From positions 29,614-93,613 of the forward strand of contig NZ_BOLV01000012.1 in the NCBI RefSeq assembly GCF_016861845.1: a stretch of DNA of 64,000 bases, given 5' to 3'. Made by a program: the position numbers and the translations under genes. This DNA comes from Lacticaseibacillus suilingensis. Its GTDB lineage: Bacteria; Bacillota; Bacilli; Lactobacillales; Lactobacillaceae. Below the pieces are notes generated by a model. That model was given only the letters and a program-made list of their open reading frames with translations, was not told the DNA's origin and ran no database searches. This document shows, piece after piece, positions 8,966 to 16,631 of the stretch; position 1 is the stretch's first letter, and each line of letters starts with the position of its first letter.

Positions 8966-9625
8966 TTGGAGGCTGTCACATTAAAAGGCCGCAAAAGCGG
9001 CTTTGAGCTGCAATTTAGAGCAGCATCGAGTATTGAGGAAATCACCGCGCAGCTGGCAACCTTGCTGGCGCGCCTCTCCGCTGATACAGAAAATACTGGC
9101 GAAGTCGAATTTGTGATTGAAACTGGCGACCGGCTCCTGGACGAAAGTCAGGCCCAAGCCATTCAGCAGGTCTTTGCCCAGTATCCGCATTTCACCATTG
9201 GCGCCATTCATGCTGACGTGGCCGCCATTGCGCCGCTGAAGGCGCGCTTGGCGGCCCAGGCCACGCATTTAGTGGGTGGAGTTTTGCGGTCAGGGCAAGA
9301 GGCCAATTACAGCGGCGATGTGCTGTTTCTGGGGACGTTGCACCAAGGCGCGACGCTACGCACCACCGGGAGCATTTTTGTGATGGGCACGGTGGAAGGC
9401 CTGCTGATTGCCGGGGCTGATGGGGCGCAGGACGCGGTGATTGCCGGTGATATCAGCAAGGCCGGTCAAATTCGCATTGCTGATACCATCGAAATTATCG
9501 ATAAGAACACTTATGGCCCTGAAACGACCAGCTACATCAACGACCTGCATGTGCTCACCCATGGGCAAACCGCCGGCCTCAGTGAGTTGCGGCCAAAACT
9601 GTTCCGTAAACTGGAGGAATTGTAA
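8966..9625 (+). CDS. minC: Septum site-determining protein MinC
   Basis: MinC blocks FtsZ polymerisation away from midcell, recruited by MinD. The protein is 219 aa. The N-terminal domain (about 1-95) is followed by the beta-helical MinC_C domain, recognisable from VGGVLRSGQEANYSGDVLFLG-type repeats and GSIFVMGTVEG (about 120-150). The start is TTG at 8966 after GGGGGTGG. It ends inside the start codon of minD (TAATG), giving tight coupling. No minE is present; DivIVA at 29.3 kb is the expected topological partner. Confidence 0.94.
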   Translation: MEAVTLKGRKSGFELQFRAASSIEEITAQLATLLARLSADTENTGEVEFVIETGDRLLDESQAQAIQQVFAQYPHFTIGAIHADVAAIAPLKARLAAQATHLVGGVLRSGQEANYSGDVLFLGTLHQGATLRTTGSIFVMGTVEGLLIAGADGAQDAVIAGDISKAGQIRIADTIEIIDKNTYGPETTSYINDLHVLTHGQTAGLSELRPKLFRKLEEL

Positions 9626-10416
9626 TGGGAAAGTCATTAGTTATTACCTCGGGTAAAGGCGGTGTCGGCAAAACGACCACCACTGCCAACATCGGGACGG
9701 CCTTGGCCCTGCAAGGTAAACGGGTGGTGCTCATGGATCTCGACATCGGGCTGCGCAACTTGGATGTCGTGCTGGGGTTATCTAACCGCATTATTTACGA
9801 TATCGTCGATGTGGCCACCGGCCGGGCGAAAATTCACCAGGCGTTGATCAAGGACAAGCGCTTCGACGATAAACTTTACATACTGCCGGCCGCTCAAAAT
9901 GCAGAAAAAGATTCGCTGGAGCCGGAGCAGGTGAAGGCGATTGTGGAAGAACTGCGCCCAGAATTTGACTACCTGATTCTCGATTCCCCAGCCGGCATTG
10001 AACAAGGCTTCCGCAATGCGGTGGAAGGGGCAGATGGCGCGATTGTGGTCACCACCCCAGAAATCAGCGCCGTGTCCGACGCCGACCGCGTTGTGGGGCT
10101 GCTTGAGCAGCGCGATATGGTCTATCCGCCTAGGTTGGTGATCAATCGGATTCGCCAGCACATGATGGCCGATGGCCGCGCGATGGATATCGATGAAATC
10201 ACGCAGCACCTTGGCATTGATTTACTTGGCATCATTTTGGATGATGATGGCGTCATTGAAACTTCGAACAAAGGCGAAACTGTGGTGATGGATCCCGATG
10301 ACCCGGCCAGCCAGGGCTACCGCAATATTGCGCGCCGGTTGCTGGGCGAAAGTGTGCCACTGATGAACATTGAACAGAAAAAAGTGGGCTTTTGGCATCG
10401 CCTTTTTCATCGTTAG
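9625..10416 (+). CDS. minD: Septum site-determining protein MinD (ATPase)
   Basis: MinD is a ParA/Mrp-class ATPase that binds the membrane and recruits MinC. The 263-aa protein has the deviant Walker A GKGGVGKTT (residues 10-18), DLDIGLRNLD, and Walker B LILDSPAGIE. The C-terminus ends in a basic amphipathic stretch, KVGFWHRLFHR, the expected membrane-targeting helix. It overlaps minC by 1 nt. The T-box promoter begins 2 nt after the stop. Confidence 0.97.
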   Translation: MGKSLVITSGKGGVGKTTTTANIGTALALQGKRVVLMDLDIGLRNLDVVLGLSNRIIYDIVDVATGRAKIHQALIKDKRFDDKLYILPAAQNAEKDSLEPEQVKAIVEELRPEFDYLILDSPAGIEQGFRNAVEGADGAIVVTTPEISAVSDADRVVGLLEQRDMVYPPRLVINRIRQHMMADGRAMDIDEITQHLGIDLLGIILDDDGVIETSNKGETVVMDPDDPASQGYRNIARRLLGESVPLMNIEQKKVGFWHRLFHR

Positions 10417-10418
10417 GC

Positions 10419-10446
10419 TTGACAAGCGGCAAAAACAAGGTATGAT
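10419..10446 (+). promoter_or_regulatory. Promoter of the T-box-regulated amino acid ABC operon
   Basis: TTGACA at 10419-10424 and TATGAT at 10441-10446 with a 16-bp spacer, directly after minD. Confidence 0.85.
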
Positions 10447-10451
10447 AAGCA

Positions 10452-10715
10452 CAATCATTTAAAAACGTTGAGTGGAAATGGTGCATTGGTCGACGATCAG
10501 CGACTCTGGGAGAGTGGAAGCCAGAGACGTCGCCTTGCATCTCACATCCATGAGTGCCTGGTTGAAAGTAGTAGGTCAGGTCGGTTGGGCTCGTTATCGC
10601 CGTGGTTGAAAAACGACATGAGGTTGGCTTGGTGACAGGTCAACGAGCATGAGGTGGCACCGCGGCATTCAAGTCGCCCTCATTCAGGCAATTCGCCTGA
10701 GTGGGGGCTTTTTTG
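10452..10715 (+). promoter_or_regulatory. T-box riboswitch, full copy with stem I (histidine specifier suspected)
   Basis: The leader shows the stem I apical motif GAGAGTGGAAGCC (10512-10524), a stem III-like region around 10620-10645, the T-box AGGTGGCACCGCGG (10652-10665) and a terminator whose arms are GCCCTCATTCAGGC / GCCTGAGTGGGGGC with a T tract (10675-10715). Such leaders read uncharged tRNA. In the specifier region CTCACATCC (10541-10549), CAC followed by A (10543-10546) fits a histidine codon with the conserved following purine; the overlapping ATC (Ile) cannot be excluded. A histidine-responsive T-box in front of an amino acid importer is known in Lactobacillales. Confidence 0.88.
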
Positions 10716-10737
10716 TTCCCGGTGGATTTTTCAACCA

Positions 10738-10826
10738 CGTGAGGTCTTGTTGGTGACAGCAAGGCGAAGTGAGGTGGCACCACGCAGAAGCGTCCTCTTG
10801 TACAAACGTACAGGAGGGCGCTTTTT
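10738..10826 (+). promoter_or_regulatory. Second, stem I-less T-box antiterminator/terminator module
   Basis: Immediately downstream of the first terminator is a second T-box, GAGGTGGCACCACG (10771-10784), followed by a second terminator (10790-10826, CCTCTTGTAC / GTACAGGAGG, then TTTTT). The 35 nt before it (TGAGGT..TTG.TGGTGACAG) resemble the equivalent part of the first T-box at 10619-10640, so this looks like a partial tandem duplication of stem III plus antiterminator. There is no room for a second stem I between 10715 and 10738. Transcription must pass two terminators to reach the importer genes. Confidence 0.8.
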
Positions 10827-10876
10827 GCGCTCATTCAACGATTAACCTGCTGCAGAAGCGGCAAAAGGAGGACATT

Positions 10877-11533
10877 ATGGATTATGTGATTTCGATCTTA
10901 CCAGCATTACTTTCCGGGGTTCAAATGACCTTGGCTGTGTTTGCCATCACTCTGCTGGGGGCCATTCCGCTGGGCATGATTGTGGCCGTCGGGTTGCTGT
11001 ATCGCGGCAAAAATCCACTGGCGGTTGCCGGTAAAGGCTTGCTTAACGGCTATATCTGGTTATTCCGCGGCACACCACTGTTGCTGCAATTGATTTTCGT
11101 GTTTTACGGGTTGCCGCTGGTTCACATTGTCTTCGATCGCTTCTCGGCGGTGATTTTCACCTTCATTCTCAACTACGCCGCTTATTTCGCGGAAATATAC
11201 CGCGGCGGGTTCGGCGCTATTGAAGAAGGGCAGTTCGAAGCCGCTAGCGTGCTGAACCTGACCCGCTGGCAAACCTTGCGTTATGTCGTCATTCCCCAAG
11301 TCCTGAAAGTGGTGCTCCCTTCCATGGGGAATGAAGTGATCAACCTGGTCAAAGACTCTAGCTTGGTCTACGTGATTGGCCTAGGTGACTTGCTCCGCGC
11401 CGGGGAAGTGGCGACGGCGCGCGATGTCACCCTGGTGCCGCTGGTGCTGGTGGCGCTGCTTTACTTGATCATGACGCTGGTGTTAACCCTGCTTCAGCGC
11501 CGCGTTGAAAAAGCCTTTAGCTACTACAAATAA
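10877..11533 (+). CDS. Polar amino acid ABC transporter permease
   Basis: This 218-aa permease belongs to the HisMQ/GlnP family. It carries the LLSGVQMTLAVFAITLLGAIPLG N-terminal signature type and the EAA-loop equivalent EAASVLNLTRWQTLRYVVIPQ before the last helices; five membrane segments are visible. I chose the ATG at 10877, preceded by AAAGGAGG. The frame extends upstream into the T-box terminator, but that part is not coding. It is the first gene of a permease, ATPase and binding-protein operon controlled by the double T-box. Confidence 0.94.
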   Translation: MDYVISILPALLSGVQMTLAVFAITLLGAIPLGMIVAVGLLYRGKNPLAVAGKGLLNGYIWLFRGTPLLLQLIFVFYGLPLVHIVFDRFSAVIFTFILNYAAYFAEIYRGGFGAIEEGQFEAASVLNLTRWQTLRYVVIPQVLKVVLPSMGNEVINLVKDSSLVYVIGLGDLLRAGEVATARDVTLVPLVLVALLYLIMTLVLTLLQRRVEKAFSYYK

Positions 11534-11545
11534 GGAGGTCATCAC

Positions 11546-12187
11546 ATGTTAGAACTCAAAAATATCACGAAAAAATTTGGTGACCAAACCGTTTTGGGCG
11601 GCGTTGATGTTACCATTGCGGACCAGAAAACCCTCGCCATCGTTGGCCCCAGTGGCGCCGGGAAAACCACGCTGCTGCGCATCATCGCTGGGCTGACGCC
11701 AGCGGATAGCGGCGAGATGATTTGGAACGGTGAACCCACCACCGCCGCCAAAATGCGGCAAGCGGGCTTGATCGGCGTTGTGTTCCAGGGTTTTGAATTA
11801 TTCCCCAATCTGACGGTCCGGCGCAATTTGACCCTGGCGCCTACCTTGCAAGGCACCAGCGCTGCGGCCGCAACGGCGCAGGCGGATCAATTGCTCGCCG
11901 AGCTCGATTTAACGGCCCAGGCGGATGCTTACCCGTTTTCCTTGTCAGGGGGGCAAAAGCAGCGGGTCGCCATTGCCCGCGCCTTGGCCTTGAAGCCGAA
12001 GATTTTGCTCTATGACGAACCCACTTCGGCGCTGGATCCTAACTTGCGCCAATCAGTGGCGGATCTGATTAACAGCGTGAAGGCGCAAGGGATGACCCAA
12101 GTGGTGGTGACCCACGATATGGACTTTGCGCAGGCGGTGGCGGATGAAACACTGACGGTGGCCAAACTTGGAGGTGGGGAAGCGTGA
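11546..12187 (+). CDS. Polar amino acid ABC transporter ATP-binding protein
   Basis: This 213-aa ATPase is shorter than the usual ~240 aa of GlnQ/HisP but complete. Walker A is GPSGAGKTT (about 34-42), the signature LSGGQKQRVAIARAL, Walker B ILLYDEPTSALDP, and the switch histidine sits in VVVTHDM. The ATG follows AAGGAGG. Its TGA overlaps the GTG start of the binding-protein gene (GTGA). Confidence 0.94.
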   Translation: MLELKNITKKFGDQTVLGGVDVTIADQKTLAIVGPSGAGKTTLLRIIAGLTPADSGEMIWNGEPTTAAKMRQAGLIGVVFQGFELFPNLTVRRNLTLAPTLQGTSAAAATAQADQLLAELDLTAQADAYPFSLSGGQKQRVAIARALALKPKILLYDEPTSALDPNLRQSVADLINSVKAQGMTQVVVTHDMDFAQAVADETLTVAKLGGGEA

Positions 12188-12993
12188 AAAAGCGAATAGT
12201 TGCCCTGCTGGTGCTCGTGCTGGCTGTCGTGAGTGCTGCTGGCTGCGCCCGCACCGTGGTGAAAAATAGTTGGCCGCGTATTCAGCAAACCAAAAAAGTT
12301 GTGATCGGACTTGATGATAGTTTTGTGCCGATGGGTTTTCGCCAAAAAGACGGCACGCTTAGTGGTTACGATATTGACCTGGCCAAAGCCGTGTTCAAGC
12401 TGTACGGCATCACGCCGAGCTTTCAAACCATCGATTGGTCAATGAAGGAAACCGAATTGCGTAATCAGACGATTGATTTGATTTGGAATGGCTACACGGT
12501 CACCCCAGAGCGGGCCAAACAAGTGGGCTTTTCCAAGGCCTATCTGCTGAACCACCAGGTGCTGGTCACGAAGGCCAATGCCAATATCAAGTCCTTTGCT
12601 GATATGAAAGGCAAAACGCTGGGGGTCCAAACCAGCTCCAGCGGCGCCGCGGATCTGGATGGTGAGCCGAAGAAGCTGAAGAATTTGATTGCCAAACAAA
12701 CGCCAGTGCTTTACGACACCTTCGATGATGCGTTCTTGGATCTCAACGCTGGACGGATTCAAGGTATTTTGATCGACCAGGTGTATGCTGACTACTATGT
12801 CAAACACCAAAGCGACCCGAGCGCTTATCGCGTGGTCGCCGGCGACTTCCCGCCGGAAGATTTCGCTGTGGGCTTGCGTAAAACCGATACCACCCTGCAA
12901 GCGAAGATCAATGATGGGTTAAAGGTTTTGGCCAAAAATGGCACGCTGGAAAAGATCAACGAGAAATGGTTCGGCGAGAAATCGGTGGATTAG
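12184..12993 (+). CDS. Amino acid ABC transporter substrate-binding lipoprotein (SBP_bac_3)
   Basis: This 269-aa extracellular binding protein is tethered by a lipid. Its signal peptide (residues 1-20) ends in a lipobox-like SAAGC, with Cys21 as the expected lipidated residue. The mature part has the family 3 fold signature: KKVVIGLDDSFVPMGF, GYDIDLAKAV and DLIWNGYTVTPERAKQVGFS. Three features suggest a histidine or related polar amino acid: the family, the operon and the possible CAC specifier in the T-box. Direct proof is lacking. The start is GTG, overlapping the ATPase stop by 4 nt; GGAGGTGGGG precedes it. Confidence 0.93.
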   Translation: MKKRIVALLVLVLAVVSAAGCARTVVKNSWPRIQQTKKVVIGLDDSFVPMGFRQKDGTLSGYDIDLAKAVFKLYGITPSFQTIDWSMKETELRNQTIDLIWNGYTVTPERAKQVGFSKAYLLNHQVLVTKANANIKSFADMKGKTLGVQTSSSGAADLDGEPKKLKNLIAKQTPVLYDTFDDAFLDLNAGRIQGILIDQVYADYYVKHQSDPSAYRVVAGDFPPEDFAVGLRKTDTTLQAKINDGLKVLAKNGTLEKINEKWFGEKSVD

Positions 12994-12997
12994 GGAG

Positions 12998-13024
12998 GAA
13001 TGGCCTGGTGCCATTCTTTTTTTG
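12998..13024 (+). terminator. Terminator of the amino acid ABC operon
   Basis: Stem GAATGGC / GCCATTC with a 5-nt loop and a run of T. Confidence 0.85.
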
Positions 13025-13219
13025 ATTCAGAGGCGCTCGCCCTTGCTAGCACGATATTGGCTGCGATTGCCGGATCGATGTTATTTAACTTGTGATGATT
13101 TTTATTGCCCCGGCTGCCAGATGAATTGAAACGTTATTCGCCACTTGTTTTAATCAACGTCTGGATGGGCTTGCCCTGTGGTATTATGAATAAAACGATA
13201 AGTGGAGGAGGGATGCCGG

Positions 13220-14653
13220 ATGTGGCTGGAGACACTTCTGGTTGTCATCGTGGTCGTCAATGCGGCATCAGCCATCGTGACGGTGTTTCGGCAGCCGCGC
13301 GATATTGCAGCGACTTGGGCATGGCTGCTGGTTTTGATGTTGATTCCGGTGCTCGGCTTTGTGCTGTACTGGTTATTTGGGCGGAAGTTGTCGACCAACA
13401 AACTGAATGCCCTGGCCACGCAGCAACGGCTCGGGATTGATCAAATGGTGGCGGCCCAGCAAGAAGCGGTTGAGTTGAGCCAAGACCAAGGCGCTAATTC
13501 GCCGTTTGCTGGCGCGCCGGAGTTGGTGCGGACCCTGCTGAAGGCAGATGGAGCCTTGATCACGACGATGAATGACGTGCAGTTGATTTTTGATCGCACT
13601 GAATTTAGTCGCCGGTTATTTGCCGATTTGGAAGCCGCGCAGCACCATATCCATATTGAGGCTTACACCATTGCCCCTGATGCCCATGGCCAGGCGTTGG
13701 TGCAGTTGTTGGTCAAAAAAGTCGAAGCTGGCGTGCGGGTGCGCGTCATTTACGATACCTTTGGTTCCCATCGGCTTAATCGAAATTTTTGGCGGCCTTT
13801 GATCGCGGCTGGCGGCATGGTGGAGCCATTTATTGCCACTAAGCTCGGCCGGGCCAATTTGCGGATCAACTTTCGCAATCACCGCAAAATCACGGTGATT
13901 GATGGCCGGGTAGGGTACATGGGGGGGTTTGATATTGGCTCGTCTTCGCGCAAATATCTCATCACCCAAGACACGCAGTTGCGCATCAGCGGTCAGGCGG
14001 TGGCGTCGTTGCAGGCGCGGTTCTTCATGGATTGGAACACCACCGCGCGCATTAAAAAAGTGCATTTCCAGCGCGCTTATTTTCCGGAATCACATGATAC
14101 CGGCCGGACCACCATGCAGATTGTCAGTGGCGGGCCAGAGCAGGATCTAGAAGCCATCAAGTTGGGAGATCTGCGGCTTTTGGCTTTAGCTAAGCGCCGG
14201 ATCTGGGTGCAATCACCATTCTTCGTGCCAGATGATAGCTTATTGGACGGGTTAATTCTTGCCGCCCAAAGTGGCATGGACGTGCGGCTGATGGTGCCCA
14301 AACAAACCAACCAACCGCTAATGGCCAAAGCCACGGCCTTTTATTTGAACCGTTTGGCGAAGCACGGTGTGAAAGTTTACCGCTATGATGCCGGCTTTTT
14401 GCACCGGAAAGTCATCATTGTCGACAGTCAGTATCTCATGACCGGGTCGCCTAATCTGGATGTTCGCAGTTTCAAGTTGAATTTTGAAATTGCGGCCTTC
14501 ATCTATGACCAGGCGCTGGCTGAACGCGCCGAGCGCCAGTTCAAGCTCGATTTGCAGCAGGCGACCGCCTATACTTACGCCGAGGTCAAGAGCCAGACCC
14601 GGTGGCATCAAATGGGCACCGAATTGGCTCGGTTGTTTGCCCCGATTCTATAA
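13220..14653 (+). CDS. cls: Cardiolipin synthase (phospholipase D family)
   Basis: This enzyme condenses two phosphatidylglycerols into cardiolipin at the membrane. The 477-aa protein has two N-terminal transmembrane helices (about 1-20 and 30-55), then two phospholipase D domains, each with an HKD motif: HNHRKITVIDGRVGYMGG (about 217-235) and HRKVIIVDSQYLMTGSPN (about 395-412). I chose the ATG at 13220, which has GGAGGG 8 nt upstream; a GTG at 13202 is in frame but overlaps that site. A TATTAT at 13182 may be a -10. It is a single-gene unit. Confidence 0.95.
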   Translation: MWLETLLVVIVVVNAASAIVTVFRQPRDIAATWAWLLVLMLIPVLGFVLYWLFGRKLSTNKLNALATQQRLGIDQMVAAQQEAVELSQDQGANSPFAGAPELVRTLLKADGALITTMNDVQLIFDRTEFSRRLFADLEAAQHHIHIEAYTIAPDAHGQALVQLLVKKVEAGVRVRVIYDTFGSHRLNRNFWRPLIAAGGMVEPFIATKLGRANLRINFRNHRKITVIDGRVGYMGGFDIGSSSRKYLITQDTQLRISGQAVASLQARFFMDWNTTARIKKVHFQRAYFPESHDTGRTTMQIVSGGPEQDLEAIKLGDLRLLALAKRRIWVQSPFFVPDDSLLDGLILAAQSGMDVRLMVPKQTNQPLMAKATAFYLNRLAKHGVKVYRYDAGFLHRKVIIVDSQYLMTGSPNLDVRSFKLNFEIAAFIYDQALAERAERQFKLDLQQATAYTYAEVKSQTRWHQMGTELARLFAPIL

Positions 14654-14666
14654 GCTTGAGTGCTGC

Positions 14667-14962
14667 CTGTCAGGCTAAAAGCGGTCACCCTCCGTAGCCT
14701 TTAGTTGCGCTGCGCTGGGCAACGCCCGAGCAGCTAGCTACAGCCAGGGCTTCGAAGTCAAAGTGCGACTTCAACGCGCTGGCTTAGGCTACCTGTCGGG
14801 CTAAGGGCGCCCAGCTCCGCAGCCTGTAGTTGCGCTGCGGGTGGCCAACGCCTGAGCAGCTAGCTACGCCGGAAGCCTCACCGCCAAAAATCGGCGGCAA
14901 TGCTTCCGGCTAGGCTAACTGTCAGGCTAAAAGCGGCCACCCTCCGCAGCCTGCTCTGCAGC
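14667..14962 (+). repeat. Structured tandem repeat, exact 126-bp period, about 2.35 copies
   Basis: CTGTC(A/G)GGCTAA recurs at 14667, 14793 and 14919, exactly 126 bp apart each time. Each full unit has a conserved ~75-bp part (CTCCG(C/T)AGCCT, AGTTGCGCTGCG, GAGCAGCTAGCTA) and a ~45-bp divergent part that in both cases forms a hairpin: AGCCAG...CTGGCT at 14742-14784 in unit 1 and CCGGAAGC...GCTTCCGG at 14869-14909 in unit 2. Each hairpin is followed by TAGGCTA. The third unit stops after about 44 bp. No ORF is apparent. Confidence 0.8.
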
Positions 14963-14975
14963 CTGGTGCTTTTTC

Positions 14976-15003
14976 TTGACTTTGGTAAGCGGTCCCTTAT
15001 AAT
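14976..15003 (+). promoter_or_regulatory. Promoter of the TPP riboswitch and thiT
   Basis: TTGACT (14976-14981) and TATAAT (14998-15003), 16-bp spacer. Confidence 0.88.
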
Positions 15004-15035
15004 GGGTTTTGCACAAGTAAATAGTTGTCCGGGAC

Positions 15036-15121
15036 CAACGCAAAGGGGAGCCATTGGCTGAGAGTGGGCATTTGCCCAGACCCTTCGAACCTGTTCGTTA
15101 ATACGAGCGTAGGAATTGCGG
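15036..15121 (+). promoter_or_regulatory. TPP riboswitch (THI element)
   Basis: The core features of the thiamine pyrophosphate aptamer are present: GGGGAGCC, GGCTGAGAGTGGGC, ACCCTTCGAACCTG, and the TAATACGAGCGTAGGAA conserved 3' part. P1 pairs CGCAA (around 15039) with TTGCG (15116-15120). TPP binding is expected to reduce expression of the downstream thiamine transporter. Confidence 0.95.
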
Positions 15122-15137
15122 TGTCGATATTTATCGA

Positions 15138-15178
15138 CCTTCTTTGTGGCTGGCTCCCAGCACACGAAGGAGGTTTTT
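15138..15178 (+). terminator. Expression-platform hairpin that both resembles a terminator and contains the thiT ribosome-binding site
   Basis: The stem pairs ACCTTCTTTGTGGCTGG with CCAGCACACGAAGG and is followed by AGGTTTTTTG. The right arm and the next three bases form AAGGAGG, the thiT Shine-Dalgarno site, so one hairpin could terminate transcription and also mask translation initiation. Confidence 0.7.
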
Positions 15179-15180
15179 TG

Positions 15181-15789
15181 ATGTCTAAAACGATGTCACG
15201 TTTGATTGTTCTAATGGAAATTGCGGTGATTGCCGCTTTCGCGATGGCGCTGGAATATGTGCCTCACAAAACGGGGATTTCTAGCGTGGAAATGAGCTAC
15301 GGCTTGATTCCGATTACCGTGCTGGCGCTGCGTCGGGGGTTAGGCGCGGGGATGGCCGCGGGGCTCACCTGGGGCGTGCTCGACGTCTTTTTGATCGGCT
15401 TCAGCGAAGGTTCAGTGCTGAATCCGCTTCAAGGCTTTTTGGAATATCCGATTGCTTTTGCGGTGGCCGGCTTGGGCGGGTTGCTTTATCCGCAATTTCA
15501 AAAGGCACTGCATGAGAATAAGCCCAAAACCATCCTGGCGACGGCTTGGCTGGCGGTGCTGATCGGTACGGCGGCCAAGTATTTCTGCCATTTCTTAGCC
15601 GGTTGGGTATTCTGGGGTTCTTACGCGCCTAAAGGCATGCCGGCTTGGCTCTATTCGCTGGCCATCAATGGTGGCTCAGCGATTGCGACCGGCCTGGTGA
15701 CCTTGATTGTGGTGACTGTGCTACTGCGAACCGTGCGCAAGGCGTTGTTCCAGCCCAAAACCGCGACCCAGTTTCAACCCCAACATTAG
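15181..15789 (+). CDS. thiT: Energy-coupled thiamine transporter ThiT
   Basis: ThiT (YuaJ) is the S-component of an ECF transporter that binds thiamine and uses a shared EcfAAT module encoded elsewhere. The 202-aa protein has six hydrophobic helices. Family marks are the N-terminal MEIAVIAAFAMALEYVP region, SYGLIPITVLALRRG, and the aromatic-rich YFCHFLAGWVFWGSYAP thiamine-binding loop (about 138-154). The ATG at 15181 follows AAGGAGG. The TPP riboswitch confirms the substrate class. Confidence 0.96.
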   Translation: MSKTMSRLIVLMEIAVIAAFAMALEYVPHKTGISSVEMSYGLIPITVLALRRGLGAGMAAGLTWGVLDVFLIGFSEGSVLNPLQGFLEYPIAFAVAGLGGLLYPQFQKALHENKPKTILATAWLAVLIGTAAKYFCHFLAGWVFWGSYAPKGMPAWLYSLAINGGSAIATGLVTLIVVTVLLRTVRKALFQPKTATQFQPQH

Positions 15790-15794
15790 CTAGC

Positions 15795-15844
15795 AAAAAA
15801 GCGTTGTCCTCGGCCATGTGCAGGCTGGGGGCAACGCTTTTTTG
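15795..15844. terminator. Bidirectional terminator between thiT and the DUF4044 gene
   Basis: Stem AAAAAAGCGTTG / CAACGCTTTTTT around a 25-nt loop. T tracts on both strands serve thiT (+) and the small convergent gene (-). Confidence 0.85.
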
Positions 15845-15855
15845 ATATGAATGGG

Positions 15856-15972
15856 TTAAAGGCTGCCCATTGCTTGCAGGGCTAAAACCAAAACCCCAAA
15901 GACGGTGACGATCAGCATGGCCCATGTTGCGATATGGGTAATATACCAAAACTTAGAACGCTTTTGCTTCAC
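15856..15972 (-). CDS. DUF4044-type small membrane protein (38 aa)
   Basis: This short minus-strand gene encodes 38 residues: a basic N-terminus (MKQKRSKFWYITH) followed by one transmembrane helix (about 14-35) and a short tail ending QAMGSL. Small proteins of this form (DUF4044) are encoded next to DUF3397 and mraZ in many lactobacilli, and the context here is the same. I chose a GTG at 15972 because AAGGTGG lies 8 nt upstream; GTG codons at 15981 and 15984 are alternatives. It faces thiT and shares its terminator. The function is unknown. Confidence 0.78.
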   Translation of the reverse strand: MKQKRSKFWYITHIATWAMLIVTVFGVLVLALQAMGSL

Positions 15973-16166
15973 CAGTATCACCACCTTTTCCAGTCTGCGC
16001 CTGCACGACTTGCTATTTATTCCCTTGTAGTTTACCCGTTTTGCCAGGCTAGGGCAACTGAAATTGTCGGTTTAGGTCAGGGCGAATGTGGGGGAGTAGC
16101 TAGCCGCAGAACAATTCGATGCGAGCGGCCGCAGAATCGGGTATAGTGGAACTTGGAGGAATGCTT

Positions 16167-16493
16167 ATGTACACGTTGTTCGGCTATCTATTACCCCTTG
16201 TAGGTCTGGCGCTGCTGATCGCCAGTCGCGCCTTTCAATTTCGCTCACGGCTACTGCCATTAGTGGCCACGCTGCTGAATTTAGGCGGGTTGGCGATGCT
16301 CTTGGCCAACCCGCTCCCCAATGCAATCTGGGTCGCTTTGTTTGCGGCTTGCGCGATTGCCCTGCTCTTGGTCGTCCTGCTGGTTGACCGAGATTATGAT
16401 TTAGTGCTCAAACGTTATTTTTCAACTTTGGGCGGCGTCCTCACTTTAGCCACAACTTTATGGTGGCTTGGGGCGATTTTAATCACCCTTTAA
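16167..16493 (+). CDS. DUF3397 family membrane protein
   Basis: This 108-aa protein is nearly all membrane: four hydrophobic segments (about 4-22, 28-45, 50-70 and 85-106) separated by short charged loops. The family is found next to mraZ in Lactobacillaceae and has no assigned function. I chose the ATG at 16167, which has GGAGG 7 nt upstream; an ATG at 16161 is too close to it. A TATAGT at 16142-16147 may be the -10. A terminator separates it from mraZ, so it is its own unit. Confidence 0.85.
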   Translation: MYTLFGYLLPLVGLALLIASRAFQFRSRLLPLVATLLNLGGLAMLLANPLPNAIWVALFAACAIALLLVVLLVDRDYDLVLKRYFSTLGGVLTLATTLWWLGAILITL

Positions 16494-16532
16494 AGCAAAA
16501 ATAGGGCGCATCTCCCACCCAGAATCCACCGT

Positions 16533-16571
16533 TCCCCACCTGCTGCAAACCGCGGCCGGTGGGGATTTTTT
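16533..16571 (+). terminator. Terminator after the DUF3397 gene
   Basis: CCCCACC / GGTGGGG stem with 17-nt loop, followed by ATTTTTTG. Confidence 0.8.
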
Positions 16572-16631
16572 GTACATCGTGGGAAACGTTGGTCAAAAAC
16601 CAGATTTGTCAAGCCATTTTTTGATACTTGA

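Noticed and set aside
14667..14962. Repeats considered as a CRISPR array
   Set aside because: The unit is 126 bp with a long conserved core and only 2.35 copies; CRISPR repeats are 20-50 bp with short unique spacers, and no cas genes are present.
15025..15180. Longer thiT frame beginning at 15025
   Set aside because: The extra codons cover the TPP aptamer and hairpin; the true ATG at 15181 has an AAGGAGG site.
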